Source of the DNA: Plasmodium coatneyi | Taxonomy: Eukaryota; Apicomplexa; Aconoidasida; Haemosporida; Plasmodiidae | Direction of reading: 5' to 3' | Assembly (NCBI RefSeq): GCF_001680005.1 | Contig: NC_033564.1 | Coordinates: 2,046,001 to 2,110,000, forward strand | DNA length: 64,000 nt | In this document: positions 20,801 through 31,300 of the stretch, piece after piece | Layout of the letters: the number at the start of each line of letters is the position of its first letter | How positions within the stretch are numbered: the first letter of the stretch is position 1 | Notes under the pieces: model-generated | Told to the model about the DNA's origin: nothing | The model's database searches: none | What the model saw: only the letters and a program-made list of their open reading frames with translations | Position numbers and translations under genes: made by a program

Positions 20801-23204
20801 CCTTTTTGTTGCTTTTTAATTTTTTTTTTTTTTTTTTTTTTTTCGCAGCAGTTTATCTTGCTACTATTTTTATGTACCTTTGGGCTTCAGACCTTTTCCT
20901 TTCCCCGCACGCGCCTGCATGCACGATTGTATTTATTTTATTTTTTTTTCTTGGAAATAATGCAACTTTCGCGTAAAGTGCAATTTGTCAAGTTTGGAAT
21001 AATTTAAAGCTAATCGATGTGTCATGTATCCACGTCGTACAAACTATATCGAAGGGGGAATGTACACGCACATGAACGACCGCAAATGAGCACATATTTT
21101 ACTTGCCTATGCTATGCCTTCGTAGTGTCGCTCTCATTAAACGCTTGGCGTCGACTTATTTTTCTCTCCCAACAGCACATAGCGTGTGTTGATTTGTATG
21201 CTAACGGTTAGTGCATAATGTTTTGTGTGTTCTCTTTGTACGCACTCTTTTGAGGCAAAACTGGTTGTCACATTGTGGCCTTTCCTCTGTTAATGCAACT
21301 ACTGTGCGCAGGGGGCGCGATTCCTTCATAGGAAAACGTAGTCAATGCGCATTTACCTTTACAGCCACCTCTGCTATTTAATGATCCGTGATAACATTCT
21401 CATGTGAATTCCGTACGTGTGTAGCACTTCCGAGCGCAAACTGTCTTAACTATGTCCCTATCCCGTTAAGCATGGGAAAAAATTGGGCAACCGCTATTTC
21501 TGCAATTTCCGACAGGGCATACTTACACATACACGTGTCCTCCGCATACAGGCACTTTAACGCGCGTTCCATTTCCGAGTTGGACAATAAATCATTTTAA
21601 CTCTTCCCAGTTCGTAAAAAGGAGATGCTAAATGAATGAACACATGCTGGAATTATCATGTTTAATGTATGAATGGGGGAACAATAAATATGTGCCATTC
21701 GTGAAGCATAAAGAGGAAAAAAAAAAAAATAATAAAATGCACACACAACTCATCACATGAAAACAGTTAAAAAGCACCATTAAAGGACAATAATATAGAA
21801 AATGCAGTGTTCTCTTGGTTGTCCCCCAAAATATCTGATCTATACAACGAAGAAGAAAAGCGGGGAATTCATTGTAAAGGAGGGTTACCCCCAAATGCGC
21901 AGTTTCCCAAGCGTAGCTCATCATTTTTTGGTTTACCCTTTTTTCCAAATAAGTCAGTTAACCACCACATGAGTGACACACCTTAAAATGACATTCTACA
22001 ATAAGGGGGTGAATGGGAAAGCGCTAAAAATGGTCTTTTCATATTTCATTTAAAAGTGTAAAATGATGGGCGTAATGATGAAGGGCAGAAAGAATCGTCT
22101 GGTATCTTCCTCCTCAGTGTGTGTGTGTATTTTTTTTTTTTTTTTTTTTTTTTTTATTTTGGCTAGTTGATCTTTTTAAGAAGGTTAATGTGCAGAATGA
22201 GTTATGCGCGAGAGATATACGACCGTGTGTTTAATCATAAACTTTATTCAGTAATTTTTTCTTTTTTTTTTCTTTTTCGACTTTCTACACACGTACACAT
22301 GTATGTAGATATGTTTTCCTCACTTCGGCACGCCTCCCTCTTCAACATTTTTTTGTAACCCCCAGTGGGAATGCAACTTGTGGATATACATGTATCGGTG
22401 AGCGTTTTTTTTTCCCTTTTTTTTGGAGGACACATGGAAAATGTGCAAATTATCTAACTCGCGAAAGGAATGGGGAAACAAAATGAAACATTCTCAAATG
22501 AGCCTAAAAGGTGTAGTGACTGCCGCTTCCGCATCTCCCCCTGAGGTATGCCTATTGACAAGTAATCATACACAAAGTTCAAAAAAAAGAAGTGGAAAAG
22601 GAGCAGTCCCGAGGAAACGTTTAGCACTTCTTCATGCGAATGTAAATGAGGATAAGTGTACTGCACTGTACTAGGCTGTGTAAGTATCCATTTTGCGAAT
22701 GTGCATAAACGTTTGCTAAGTTAACGGTACTCAAATTGATAAGCCAAATGTAGCAAAGAAAGGCTGGAGCAGGAAAAGGGAAGGCACACTATTTTGGTGA
22801 AAAAAATACCCCCCTTCTTTTTTTCTTTTTCATTTCCGCACAGTATATGTTTCGAGGACACCCCGTTGAAGTTGAGAAAACGGTGTAAAGCTTGTAAAGC
22901 GTATGCATAGATATTTATCTCATTTTCTCATCTTCTAACATTAACAGTTCCCTAGAGAGAAAAAAAAAATCCAACGTTTTTGCACACAAATGTATGACGC
23001 AGGAATGGATGGGTGTTTTTCTTAAAACCCAAGGGGAACGTACATTTTTGTGAGCGCAAAATAGTAGAGGAATACGTCCAAGGAACTTGGGAAAGGGGTA
23101 ACGATAAGTGGGACGAAAAGAACGACCAGACGTGTGGCGAACCGAGCAGGCAATAGCCCCTCCTACAGCGCAGCCAAGTGCACCGCGGGCAGAGGCAAGA
23201 CTGC
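20309..23204. other. 2.9 kb divergent intergenic region, chaperone / XRCC2-like
   Basis: It should hold two promoters. It contains a T35 run (about 20766-20800), a T24 run (about 20820-20843), an A-run at about 21720, a (TG)n-T25 stretch near 22120-22155 and several short frames (for example 21628-21948 minus, 22423-22674 plus) whose translations show no recognisable family. I see no supported gene. Confidence 0.55.
20766..20800. repeat. T35 homopolymer, followed by a T24 run at about 20820-20843
   Basis: The longest homopolymer in the window, in the chaperone/XRCC2-like divergent region. Such poly(dA:dT) tracts are typical of Plasmodium promoters and disfavour nucleosomes. Confidence 0.85.
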
Positions 23205-24341
23205 ATGGCAAATAAACACAGGGAACGTTACGAAATTGATTGTACATGTTTGGACCTATTCGAAAAGTGCACAAAAGGCTACAACTTCAGCGACTGTGTA
23301 GTGATAAAGAAGTGTATCAAAAATGGAACACTGGAGCAGGCAGATAGCGTGTGTATATATGGGAGAGAAAAATGCGGGAAGACGCTTCTTTTGACGGAGA
23401 TAGTAGCCGAGATGACGGCGGTAAAAGAACTCAACGGAATGAACTGCAAAGTTGTGTACCTCGATTGTGACCTTACGTTTAACTATAAGAATTACGAAAG
23501 CATCATATGGAAAAAATTTAACAAACGTGTAAACTACGACCATAGTAGTACCTGGGCCAGTGGTGGTAGTTACCAAAAAATGAATTTAGGAAAAGTCTAT
23601 TTGGAAAATTCCTTTTCGAACATATACTATTTTCGAATATTTAATCCAGGTCATCTACTACTCGTTTTAAATACGTTAAAAAATTTATTAAAAAAAAAAA
23701 AATTTTTTGAAGCTTTATTTATTGACTCCCTGTCTTTTTGGAATGCGTGCAAATATGACAAGGTAAATTTGTTCTCTGATAATAATTACGTAAAAAGGAA
23801 AACGTGCGATTTGCTGGACTATGCATTTACACTCATTTTGAATTTGAAGAAAAAGTACAACTTTTTATTCTTCTATTCGAAGCTATGTAACGAGGAGAAG
23901 TTTATTGACTATACAGTTAACTTGGTTGTTGAGAAGCCAGGGGGACAAAATAAAGGCAGTGTCACTCATGGAGGGACGCACAAGCGGAGAGGGAAAATTG
24001 AGAAAAAAGAAACGCACTTAACTGCTAAGGAGCATATCACACAGGAAGAGTCCTTTCTGATTCCACACAGCTTTAATGACATTTTAAATACACACATATT
24101 TCTAAAAAAAGACTTTATCAGCAATAATTTTTTAGTGGAAAAACCATTCTTCATTTATTTAATACCAAATGAGAAGAAGAGCAAGAAGAAGAAGCATTTT
24201 TCTGATATTCACCAGAAGGAGGATTTCCCCCATTTGAACATCTTAATGTGTTTATCGTCCGAAATGAAGGACGCTGACAAGGCTCAGTATTTAAAATTTT
24301 TTTTTATGATAACAAATTCGCACACAATTTCGCCTTTGTGA
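23205..24341 (+). CDS. XRCC2-like RecA/RAD51 paralogue, 378 aa as read
   Basis: P-loop ATPase of the RecA superfamily, most like XRCC2, a RAD51 paralogue that helps RAD51 filaments during homologous recombination. Seen: a Walker A-like GREKCGKT at about residue 52, preceded by a beta strand (DSVCIYG); a VVYLDCDLTF strand; an IYYFRIFNPGHLLLVLNTLK segment that parallels the [20 protein letters not shown] part of human XRCC2; and a Walker B ALFIDSLSFW at about 170, parallel to LLILDSLSAFYW. A Lys-rich insert follows (about 245-330). The start is ATG 23205 (MANKHRE); the frame is also open upstream from a GTG. At the 3' end a T9 run (24297-24305) precedes a stop at 24341, and the alternative frame after it looks more conserved, so the true C-terminus may differ. 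An XRCC2 label is tentative; another RAD51-family member is possible. Confidence 0.66.
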   Translation: MANKHRERYEIDCTCLDLFEKCTKGYNFSDCVVIKKCIKNGTLEQADSVCIYGREKCGKTLLLTEIVAEMTAVKELNGMNCKVVYLDCDLTFNYKNYESIIWKKFNKRVNYDHSSTWASGGSYQKMNLGKVYLENSFSNIYYFRIFNPGHLLLVLNTLKNLLKKKKFFEALFIDSLSFWNACKYDKVNLFSDNNYVKRKTCDLLDYAFTLILNLKKKYNFLFFYSKLCNEEKFIDYTVNLVVEKPGGQNKGSVTHGGTHKRRGKIEKKETHLTAKEHITQEESFLIPHSFNDILNTHIFLKKDFISNNFLVEKPFFIYLIPNEKKSKKKKHFSDIHQKEDFPHLNILMCLSSEMKDADKAQYLKFFFMITNSHTISPL

Positions 24342-25793
24342 AGTACACCAAGGGGGGAAAAACAGGCAGTAGAGAATTAGTCCAAAGTTTGCGAAGCTTG
24401 TGCGCACATTTGACAGTTGCGTTGAAGGCTACCGCTTGGGTCTTATCCACGGGGGAAAACCCTAATTTCCATCAAAGAGTCTGCATAATATGTGTAAAAA
24501 AAAAAAACAAAACAAATAAGCTCCCGTGCCGTTTTTATTGCCCATGAGACCGCATGCTTACTCCCGTTTTTTTTTTTTTTTTTTCTTTCCTTCCCTATGG
24601 CCTCCGTTTGGACGAATAAAATACCGAATTCTACGCATAAACCTAGAGGCACGCTTTTTGTGTAGACGAGTAGGTTATTCATCACGAGGGGGGGTACGTC
24701 CTTGTAAAGCTAGAATATATTCATGTGGACGCGCGGGCATGGACCCCCGTTTTTTTGCATGACCAAATGTTTTTGTGTGGATATTTATTTATCCTAAAAT
24801 TGTTTGTATGCCTATTAACGAATTAGCATATTCAGCACCAAAACCAGTAAGCAATTTTTTTCATTGGCTGCTTTATGTCATTCACCCCTTTTTCATTTAT
24901 GAGGGAAATGTTTTGTTTTGCAACACTTGTGCGGTTTAAAAGAGTAAGGCAAAAGCGAAGTAATTAACCCTGTGTGGTTCATTGCACTTATTTTGCACGA
25001 AAAAAATTAATGCATTTGTTTGGTGCGTCCTTTCGGCACGTATTATCAGGAAAAAAAAAAAAAAAAAAAGAACTCCAATATGATGATTTATTTCAAAAAA
25101 TTAAACTCATTCCCAACGCTTTGCTACACCCGCATTAGTAGAGAATGCACAGTGACACCTTCACACAGGCGTAAAACCGTGTGTAAAAATATTGATTACT
25201 GTCCGCGCTTTGGCTACTTGTGAAAATGTAATGAGGGGAACATAAATGAGCAGCATTTTTGAAGGCACACATTTGAAATGACATTTTAAAGCCCATTTTG
25301 AAGGAACATTCCTGCAAGGAAAAGCAGGGAGTCCCATGATAGCACCCCCGATTGTCATACCACGCATACCACATTTGCATGCACGTGTACGTGCTCGGAA
25401 AGTAAGGTCTACATTGAACAGAAAAAAAGAATAAGAATTTATAGAATTGTTGCATAACACGCACAAAATGATGGGCCATCTGTTTGTGCTATTTTGTTTT
25501 CCGCAGTAACTCAATGGGGGTGTTCATCATGTAACACAAATCAGTGAAAATGAGGTGCCGGATGTTTTTTCACAACTTTAACCAACTGCGGCACAATTTC
25601 TGCATAAGAGATGCTTACGCGGAATACTTAACAGGAAAGGCAAAACTTCCTTCGCAACTTTTTAACTTCACCTGCAGTTTTAGTGTTTAGAAAAAATCTT
25701 CCCTCTTTTTGCAGCATCAAAATGGGTGAAACGGAATTTCACAATAATTCTGGATAACATTTTTTTTTTTTTTTTTTCTGTAAATAGCTATTC

Positions 25794-25833
<40 letters not shown>

Positions 25834-26061
25834 ATAGCTATTTTGGATAACTTTTCTTTTTTCCCAAAAATGTAACAGCTGTGCGTGCATATTTGTGTAC
25901 ATTTATTTAATTACTTTTTTGTTCGTCTATTTGTTTACTCGTTTGTATATTTATTAACTTTTCCATTTTTCCCTTTTATGCGAAGTAAATTTTGCACCCG
26001 CACGCGCGTCTCGCCTTTTAATTCCCAAAACAAATATTAGCAACTCAGTTTTAACGACAAA
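24342..26061. other. Intergenic region between XRCC2-like and Cys-Cys protein genes
   Basis: About 1.7 kb with the 3' end of one gene and promoter of the next. It includes A/T runs near 24567-24584, 25051-25070, 25760-25778 and 25800-25830. The first 200 bases are open in the frame that would extend the XRCC2-like protein after a one-base shift. No separate gene is supported. Confidence 0.5.
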
Positions 26062-26717
26062 ATGGCGTCTTCCGAGGCACAAAGTTTAAAAGTTGTGCAG
26101 AGCAGCGCGAATGAACAGAGTGTGTACAAAGACACACACACCACGACGCTGCCAGAAAACTACAATGAATCTACCATCAACGTAGGCAAAACGAATCCCC
26201 TGGAAGGGTATTACACAGTGGCACAGGACAATAGCAGACCAATAGATGCTAACAATATTCCCTATATAATTCCTGAGATTAATGAATCCGGTATGACCGT
26301 CGACCCAACAGCCATGCAAGCGACTGCCGCGATTAATCAGAGTATGATGTACCAGAACCACGGCATTCCATCGGATTACCCCGTAAGTCTGCTTTTTTTT
26401 TTTTTTTTTTTTAACTTTTCTCTTTGCACATCGGTACAGGCACATGCATATACGTTTATATACATATATGTGTAATAACTTAACCAATTTGTTCTGCTTT
26501 TTTTTTACGGCTTCCTTCTCCCCCGCCTCTTCTGACGTAGTATCAAATGTTTAACGGAGCGAACCCAATGTATGGAGGAATTCCCCAGTATTATGGAGGT
26601 GTGAACATGCCAATGAACCCTTACTATGACCCGTATGGAATTATTAACCCTTTATCGTGTGCACCCCTAAACTCAGAAAATAGCAAAAAGAGGATCAAGA
26701 AGTTTTACTGTTGCTGA
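26062..26717 (+). CDS. Small Tyr/Pro/Gly/Met-rich protein ending in Cys-Cys, 165 aa, two exons
   Basis: I do not recognise the family with certainty. Exon 1 is 26062-26382 (107 codons), with a gtaagt donor; exon 2 is 26541-26717 after a gtag acceptor; phase 0 on both sides. The N-terminal half is polar, with NPLEGYYTVAQ and NNIPYIIPEINESG. Exon 2 encodes a low-complexity NPMYGGIPQYYGGVNMPMNP stretch, then NPLSCAPLN and a basic end KKRIKKFYCC. A terminal Cys-Cys next to a Lys/Arg cluster suggests attachment to a membrane by palmitoylation or prenylation. Size and composition would suit a pellicle/inner membrane complex protein of an apicomplexan, but that is inference. There is no signal peptide or transmembrane helix. 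Confidence 0.82.
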
Positions 26718-27859
26718 AAATGTCGCTTGTGGAAAATTATTATTTTTTTGTCTTTTGCGTAAATAAAACGAGCTGCTATAACTGCGAGGGAATTAAACTT
26801 GTTCGTTTTTTTAAAATATATGTTGTATCTTCACAACGTTCTCCCCCGTTCGATGTTGCACATTGCGTAATTCTGCGCGCATGTGTGCAACCAGGTTTGC
26901 TAAAAGGACGAGGAGGCACACTTATCCGTTCGTAAAATTTACCTTAAATTAAAAGGAAAGCAGCACACATGCGTGAGCTTACATATTTGTACACACGTCA
27001 GTGTGACCACCCCATATGTGAAGCCCCACAGCTGTGCGAGTTACAAACGAAAGAGACATTTCACTTGCTACATTTTTGTTTTTTTTTTTTTTTGTTGTAG
27101 TTTAACTTGTGAACCTTATTTCTTTTTTTATGATGAACATATTAAATTATTATTTTTTTCGTGCTACACGTTATTTAGACTTTAAGCTTTTACAAAATAA
27201 TAGCTTACTTGTTAAAGGGCTCAACTGTGTGCGAGCTTCGGATGGGCATTTTCGTCTCCACATGGGAACGTCTTTTGGGGAACCCTTCCGGTGAGCAATA
27301 TTGGACACATACGATACCCCTCGTTGCGGCTATTCCAACAGGGTGTTTAAAAAATGAATATACTCTACAATTTGACGTGTATTGCCCTTTTGACGAAACA
27401 TTAGCAGAAATGTGAATGCAAATATTTATTTAAAATGAACTGAAAAAAGGACTGTGTGTGAAAGGTAGGCCATCAGGTATGGGGCGTTATTTTCCAAATT
27501 CGCTTGTTATATGCTGGACTTTTTTACAATTTGGGGGGAAATGTATTCTGGTTCGTTTTGTTAGTTCTGGTTAAAATGTATTTTTTCGTAATTGTTTATA
27601 GTTGGGGAGACATAAAGGATTTTTTTTAATTCCCCTATTTGGCCTATCATGGGTGAATGATCTAATAATAGAGAAAATTCAGTTGCGAGGATGTTGGTGG
27701 GAATGGGAAAAGGTTAAGCAAGTGCGCGAATATGTTCAGATACATATGTGCCCCTTCTTCCAGCGTTCCTGGGATATGATGCAAAGAAAAAACGTCGACG
27801 TGAGCGCGTTGTGGAACATTCCCGCTGTGTAGAAAACTTTAAAAGATCAGCGCGCACAA

Positions 27860-27890
<31 letters not shown>

Positions 27891-28398
27891 TTTCTCATTT
27901 TAGACATTGCTATGTTGAATGTTTTTCTAGTGTGACGCAAGAACTTTGGCAGAATGGGAAAGTCACATGCAAGTATTCATGAGTTGTTTTAAAATATTTC
28001 CTTTTCTTCACGTGTGAGTAGGAATAGGCAAACGCCTTTTTTTTTTTTTCTGTGTAGAGATTATAAAATTGCCATTTACGCGGGCATTAAAAGGCGTGTC
28101 TTTTTTTGACCAGTTTAATCTGTCAGCCCGTTTGTCAAAATTTCCCCCTTTTTTTTGTGAGGAACACTCGTTACATAGATCAAGCTAATTTCCGTACGTC
28201 ATTGCTAGACGGTTGGAAATAGGCAAAACGGTAGAGCGTGCAATGTGAGGAGGTGGGGAAATTCCTTATCATTTGCATCCTTCTTCACGCAGTGCAGGGA
28301 TACTCACATATAGCAACAACTATATTGGCCATTTTGACGCGGTTTATTGTGTTCACCCCGGTGGAGAAGAGCCCCCCCAAAATTGGGAGAAGCAAAAA
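26718..28398. other. Intergenic region upstream of the myosin gene
   Basis: About 1.7 kb, with the 3' UTR of the Cys-Cys protein and the myosin promoter. It has T runs at about 27079-27093, 27868-27893 and 28039-28050. Short frames (26711-26935, 27602-27832) show no similarity I can recognise. Confidence 0.55.
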
Positions 28399-31300
28399 AT
28401 GTACAAACAAAAGTCGCTAGAACTGAGAGACATCAATTATGTGTATGAGAACTCATGGGTCTGGGTTAACATCAATTCGATAAAAAAAAAAAATGGAAAT
28501 TTATATAAAGAAATATTCGAATATTACAAAAATAAGAATAGAATATTTTGCTTCTTCAAAGGAAAGGTAAAACGATTCGTGTCTAGCAGGGACGTAGAAA
28601 TATGCATCAGCATAGACGACAATTATACCAACTTCAAAAGTAACATAAATTATAACATCACAGAAAATGTAAAATATTTATTACCCATTGATAGCAATTT
28701 TGGGTGTAGTGATAATACAGAGTTAATATATTTGAATGCGCCGAATTTGTTGGAAAATATTCGACAGAGATATAGTAAGGCATACTTAAATGAAGGAAGC
28801 AGAGAATGTATTTATACTTACATTGGGTACATCCTCTTGTCAGTGAATCCTTATGAGAATTTTAAAATTTACGATGAGAGTTACATGAGGAAGATTAAGA
28901 ATGAGAATAATATGTTTGCTGTTCCTCACCCTTTTTCCATTGCTAATGATGCGTACAATTGTATGGTTAAGGATAAGGTGAGCCAGTCTATCATCATAAG
29001 CGGTGAAAGCGGGGCTGGCAAGACGGAGTCGTCCAAGCAGGTGCTGAGGTACCTTACCTACTTAAGCGCTTGCCACACAAGGGATAATGTGGCAGGAGTT
29101 GTAGACACATTGGAAAAATGTGACTACTCACGGAAGGGAGCCCCTCCGGGCAGCAGCAACCAACCCATGGGAAACGGCGACACTGGGGGTCGTCGCGCCA
29201 AACCGCCTGCCAAAGAAGGAAAAGACAAGTTCAACCCAAATATTAGGGATGCCCCCAAGCGGGAGGAAATAAACGGAAGGGGCTCCAAAAATGATTCCGA
29301 AAAAGGGGAAAAAGCCGTTCCGTCAAGGGAGGCATGCTTCGTCACTGTTTCTACCGCCGCATCCACTTACACCGCTACTACCCCCTCCTCCTATGAAGAC
29401 AAAATCCAGAACAGCAACCCCCTGTTGGAATCGTTCGGAAATGCAAAGACGATCAAAAATGACAACAGCAGTAGGTTCGGAAAATTGATGAAGTTAAATT
29501 ACGACGAGAATGGTGTGTTACGCTCTGCGTCGATTGAAACGTATCTGCTTGCAAAATCCAGGGTGGTGGATGTTCCCCCCAGGGAAGGGAATTACCACAT
29601 TTTTTATTCCTTGTGTGAGAACTCGAAAATAAGTGAAGAGTTCGATCTACTACCATGGTACAAGTACAACTATTTGAAGGCCCAAAATGGTGTGAACAAA
29701 TCAGGCGATAGTTCCCCCAATGGGAGGGAGGATTATGAGGAAGACGAAGAAGTGGACGATGGGGAGGACACTAACACAGATGGAAAGCGGAAGAACAAAA
29801 GCAGAAGCAGGACTAGGAGTAAGCGGAAAAAAGTGGACAAGTCGGACGAAACGGATAGGGAGGAAGTAACCTTGGATGAAGGTAAAAGGAAGAGAAGTAA
29901 ACTTAAGGGGAAAGAAGGAAACGACTCACATCCATGTGATGACAGCGGGAAGGCGAACAAATGTTTATACAATTTGGACGCCATTATAGAGTGTTTTCAC
30001 AGCATAGGGGTGTATGAAGAGGAACAAAAGGAAATTTACAAAACGCTTATCTGCATTTTGCTGCTTGGAAATGTGGACTTTGTTACGAACGAGGAGGAAG
30101 GAGGGATGCTCAAAATTAAGAGTGGAGAGGTGTGTGAAAAATTGGGTGACCTTCTTGAAATTAGCAGTGACCATTCGGGGAACAACGGATATAGTAACGG
30201 TGGAAACGGTGGGGCGAATAAGATCGTCGAAATTTTGACCATAAAGAAGGTGCGGGATACGCAGAAGAACTACACCTACCAGCAAGCAATCTACAACAGG
30301 GATGTCATATCGAAGGCCCTGTACCAGCTCCTGTTCGAGTATGTGATCATGCGGGTTAACGACTCATTGAATGTGCGCGAGGGGCAAATAAACCACGAAG
30401 ACGGTGACGGCACGCATATGGAGGGAACGCCCACCGATCGGGAAGACGCTGGGGGGTACTACGCGGAATGCACAACGGTACAGGAACACGTGAAGCCTAA
30501 CAAAAGAAAAAGGAGCAGCAATAGCACAACGCACCCCGATTGTGCTGCACGGAGAACGGGAAACAAGACCTACTTCATAGGCATTTTAGACATCTACGGA
30601 TTTGAGAATTTCGCCAAGGAAGGCATGAACTGCTTTGAACAGCTCTGCATCAATTACGCAAACGAAGTTTTACACGCATTTTTTTTAAAGCAAATAATAC
30701 ACAATGAGCATAAAATACACTATGAAGAAAATTTGTTTCTCGAGAAAATACCTTACCATGATAACAGCGATGTGATCTCCCTGATAGGTGACACTAGGGA
30801 TGTAAGCATCTACACCATTTTGGAAGATTTGTCTTTGCTATTCTCATCGAAGAAGTCCAACGAAGAGAGTAATAAAAATTTGTTCTTTGAAAAGTTAAGT
30901 AAAAATGTGATGAATTCAGCCAAGTATAAAAATATCGTGCGAAATTACAAAGCCTCGAGGAACTGCTTCATCATTTCGCACTACGCGGGAGAGGTCCTTT
31001 ACGACTCTCATGACTTTTTTAACAAAAATGTAGACATCCTCACGAATGATATAGAGGAGTTTTTATCAAGCTGCAATTCTTTTATTAGGACGAATTTGCT
31101 TAAAAGGAGGAGATTCATTCCTGGTAAGAGTAACACACAGGGGAATCATCCCAATAGCAGTGGCAGAATGGTGGAGCTGAAAATTCAGGAAGAGCCAAAA
31201 TTAGGGAGGAGAAAATTATCCGTGAAGGAAATGATATCCCACCATGAGATTGAGTCAAGGGCAGTTCTTCCTGTAAATGTGCAGGGGGATGATCCGTATA

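Noticed and set aside
21628..21948. Minus-strand 106-residue frame in the 2.9 kb intergenic region
   Set aside because: No recognisable similarity, Phe/Cys-rich low complexity, no splice partners; length is within chance for this composition.
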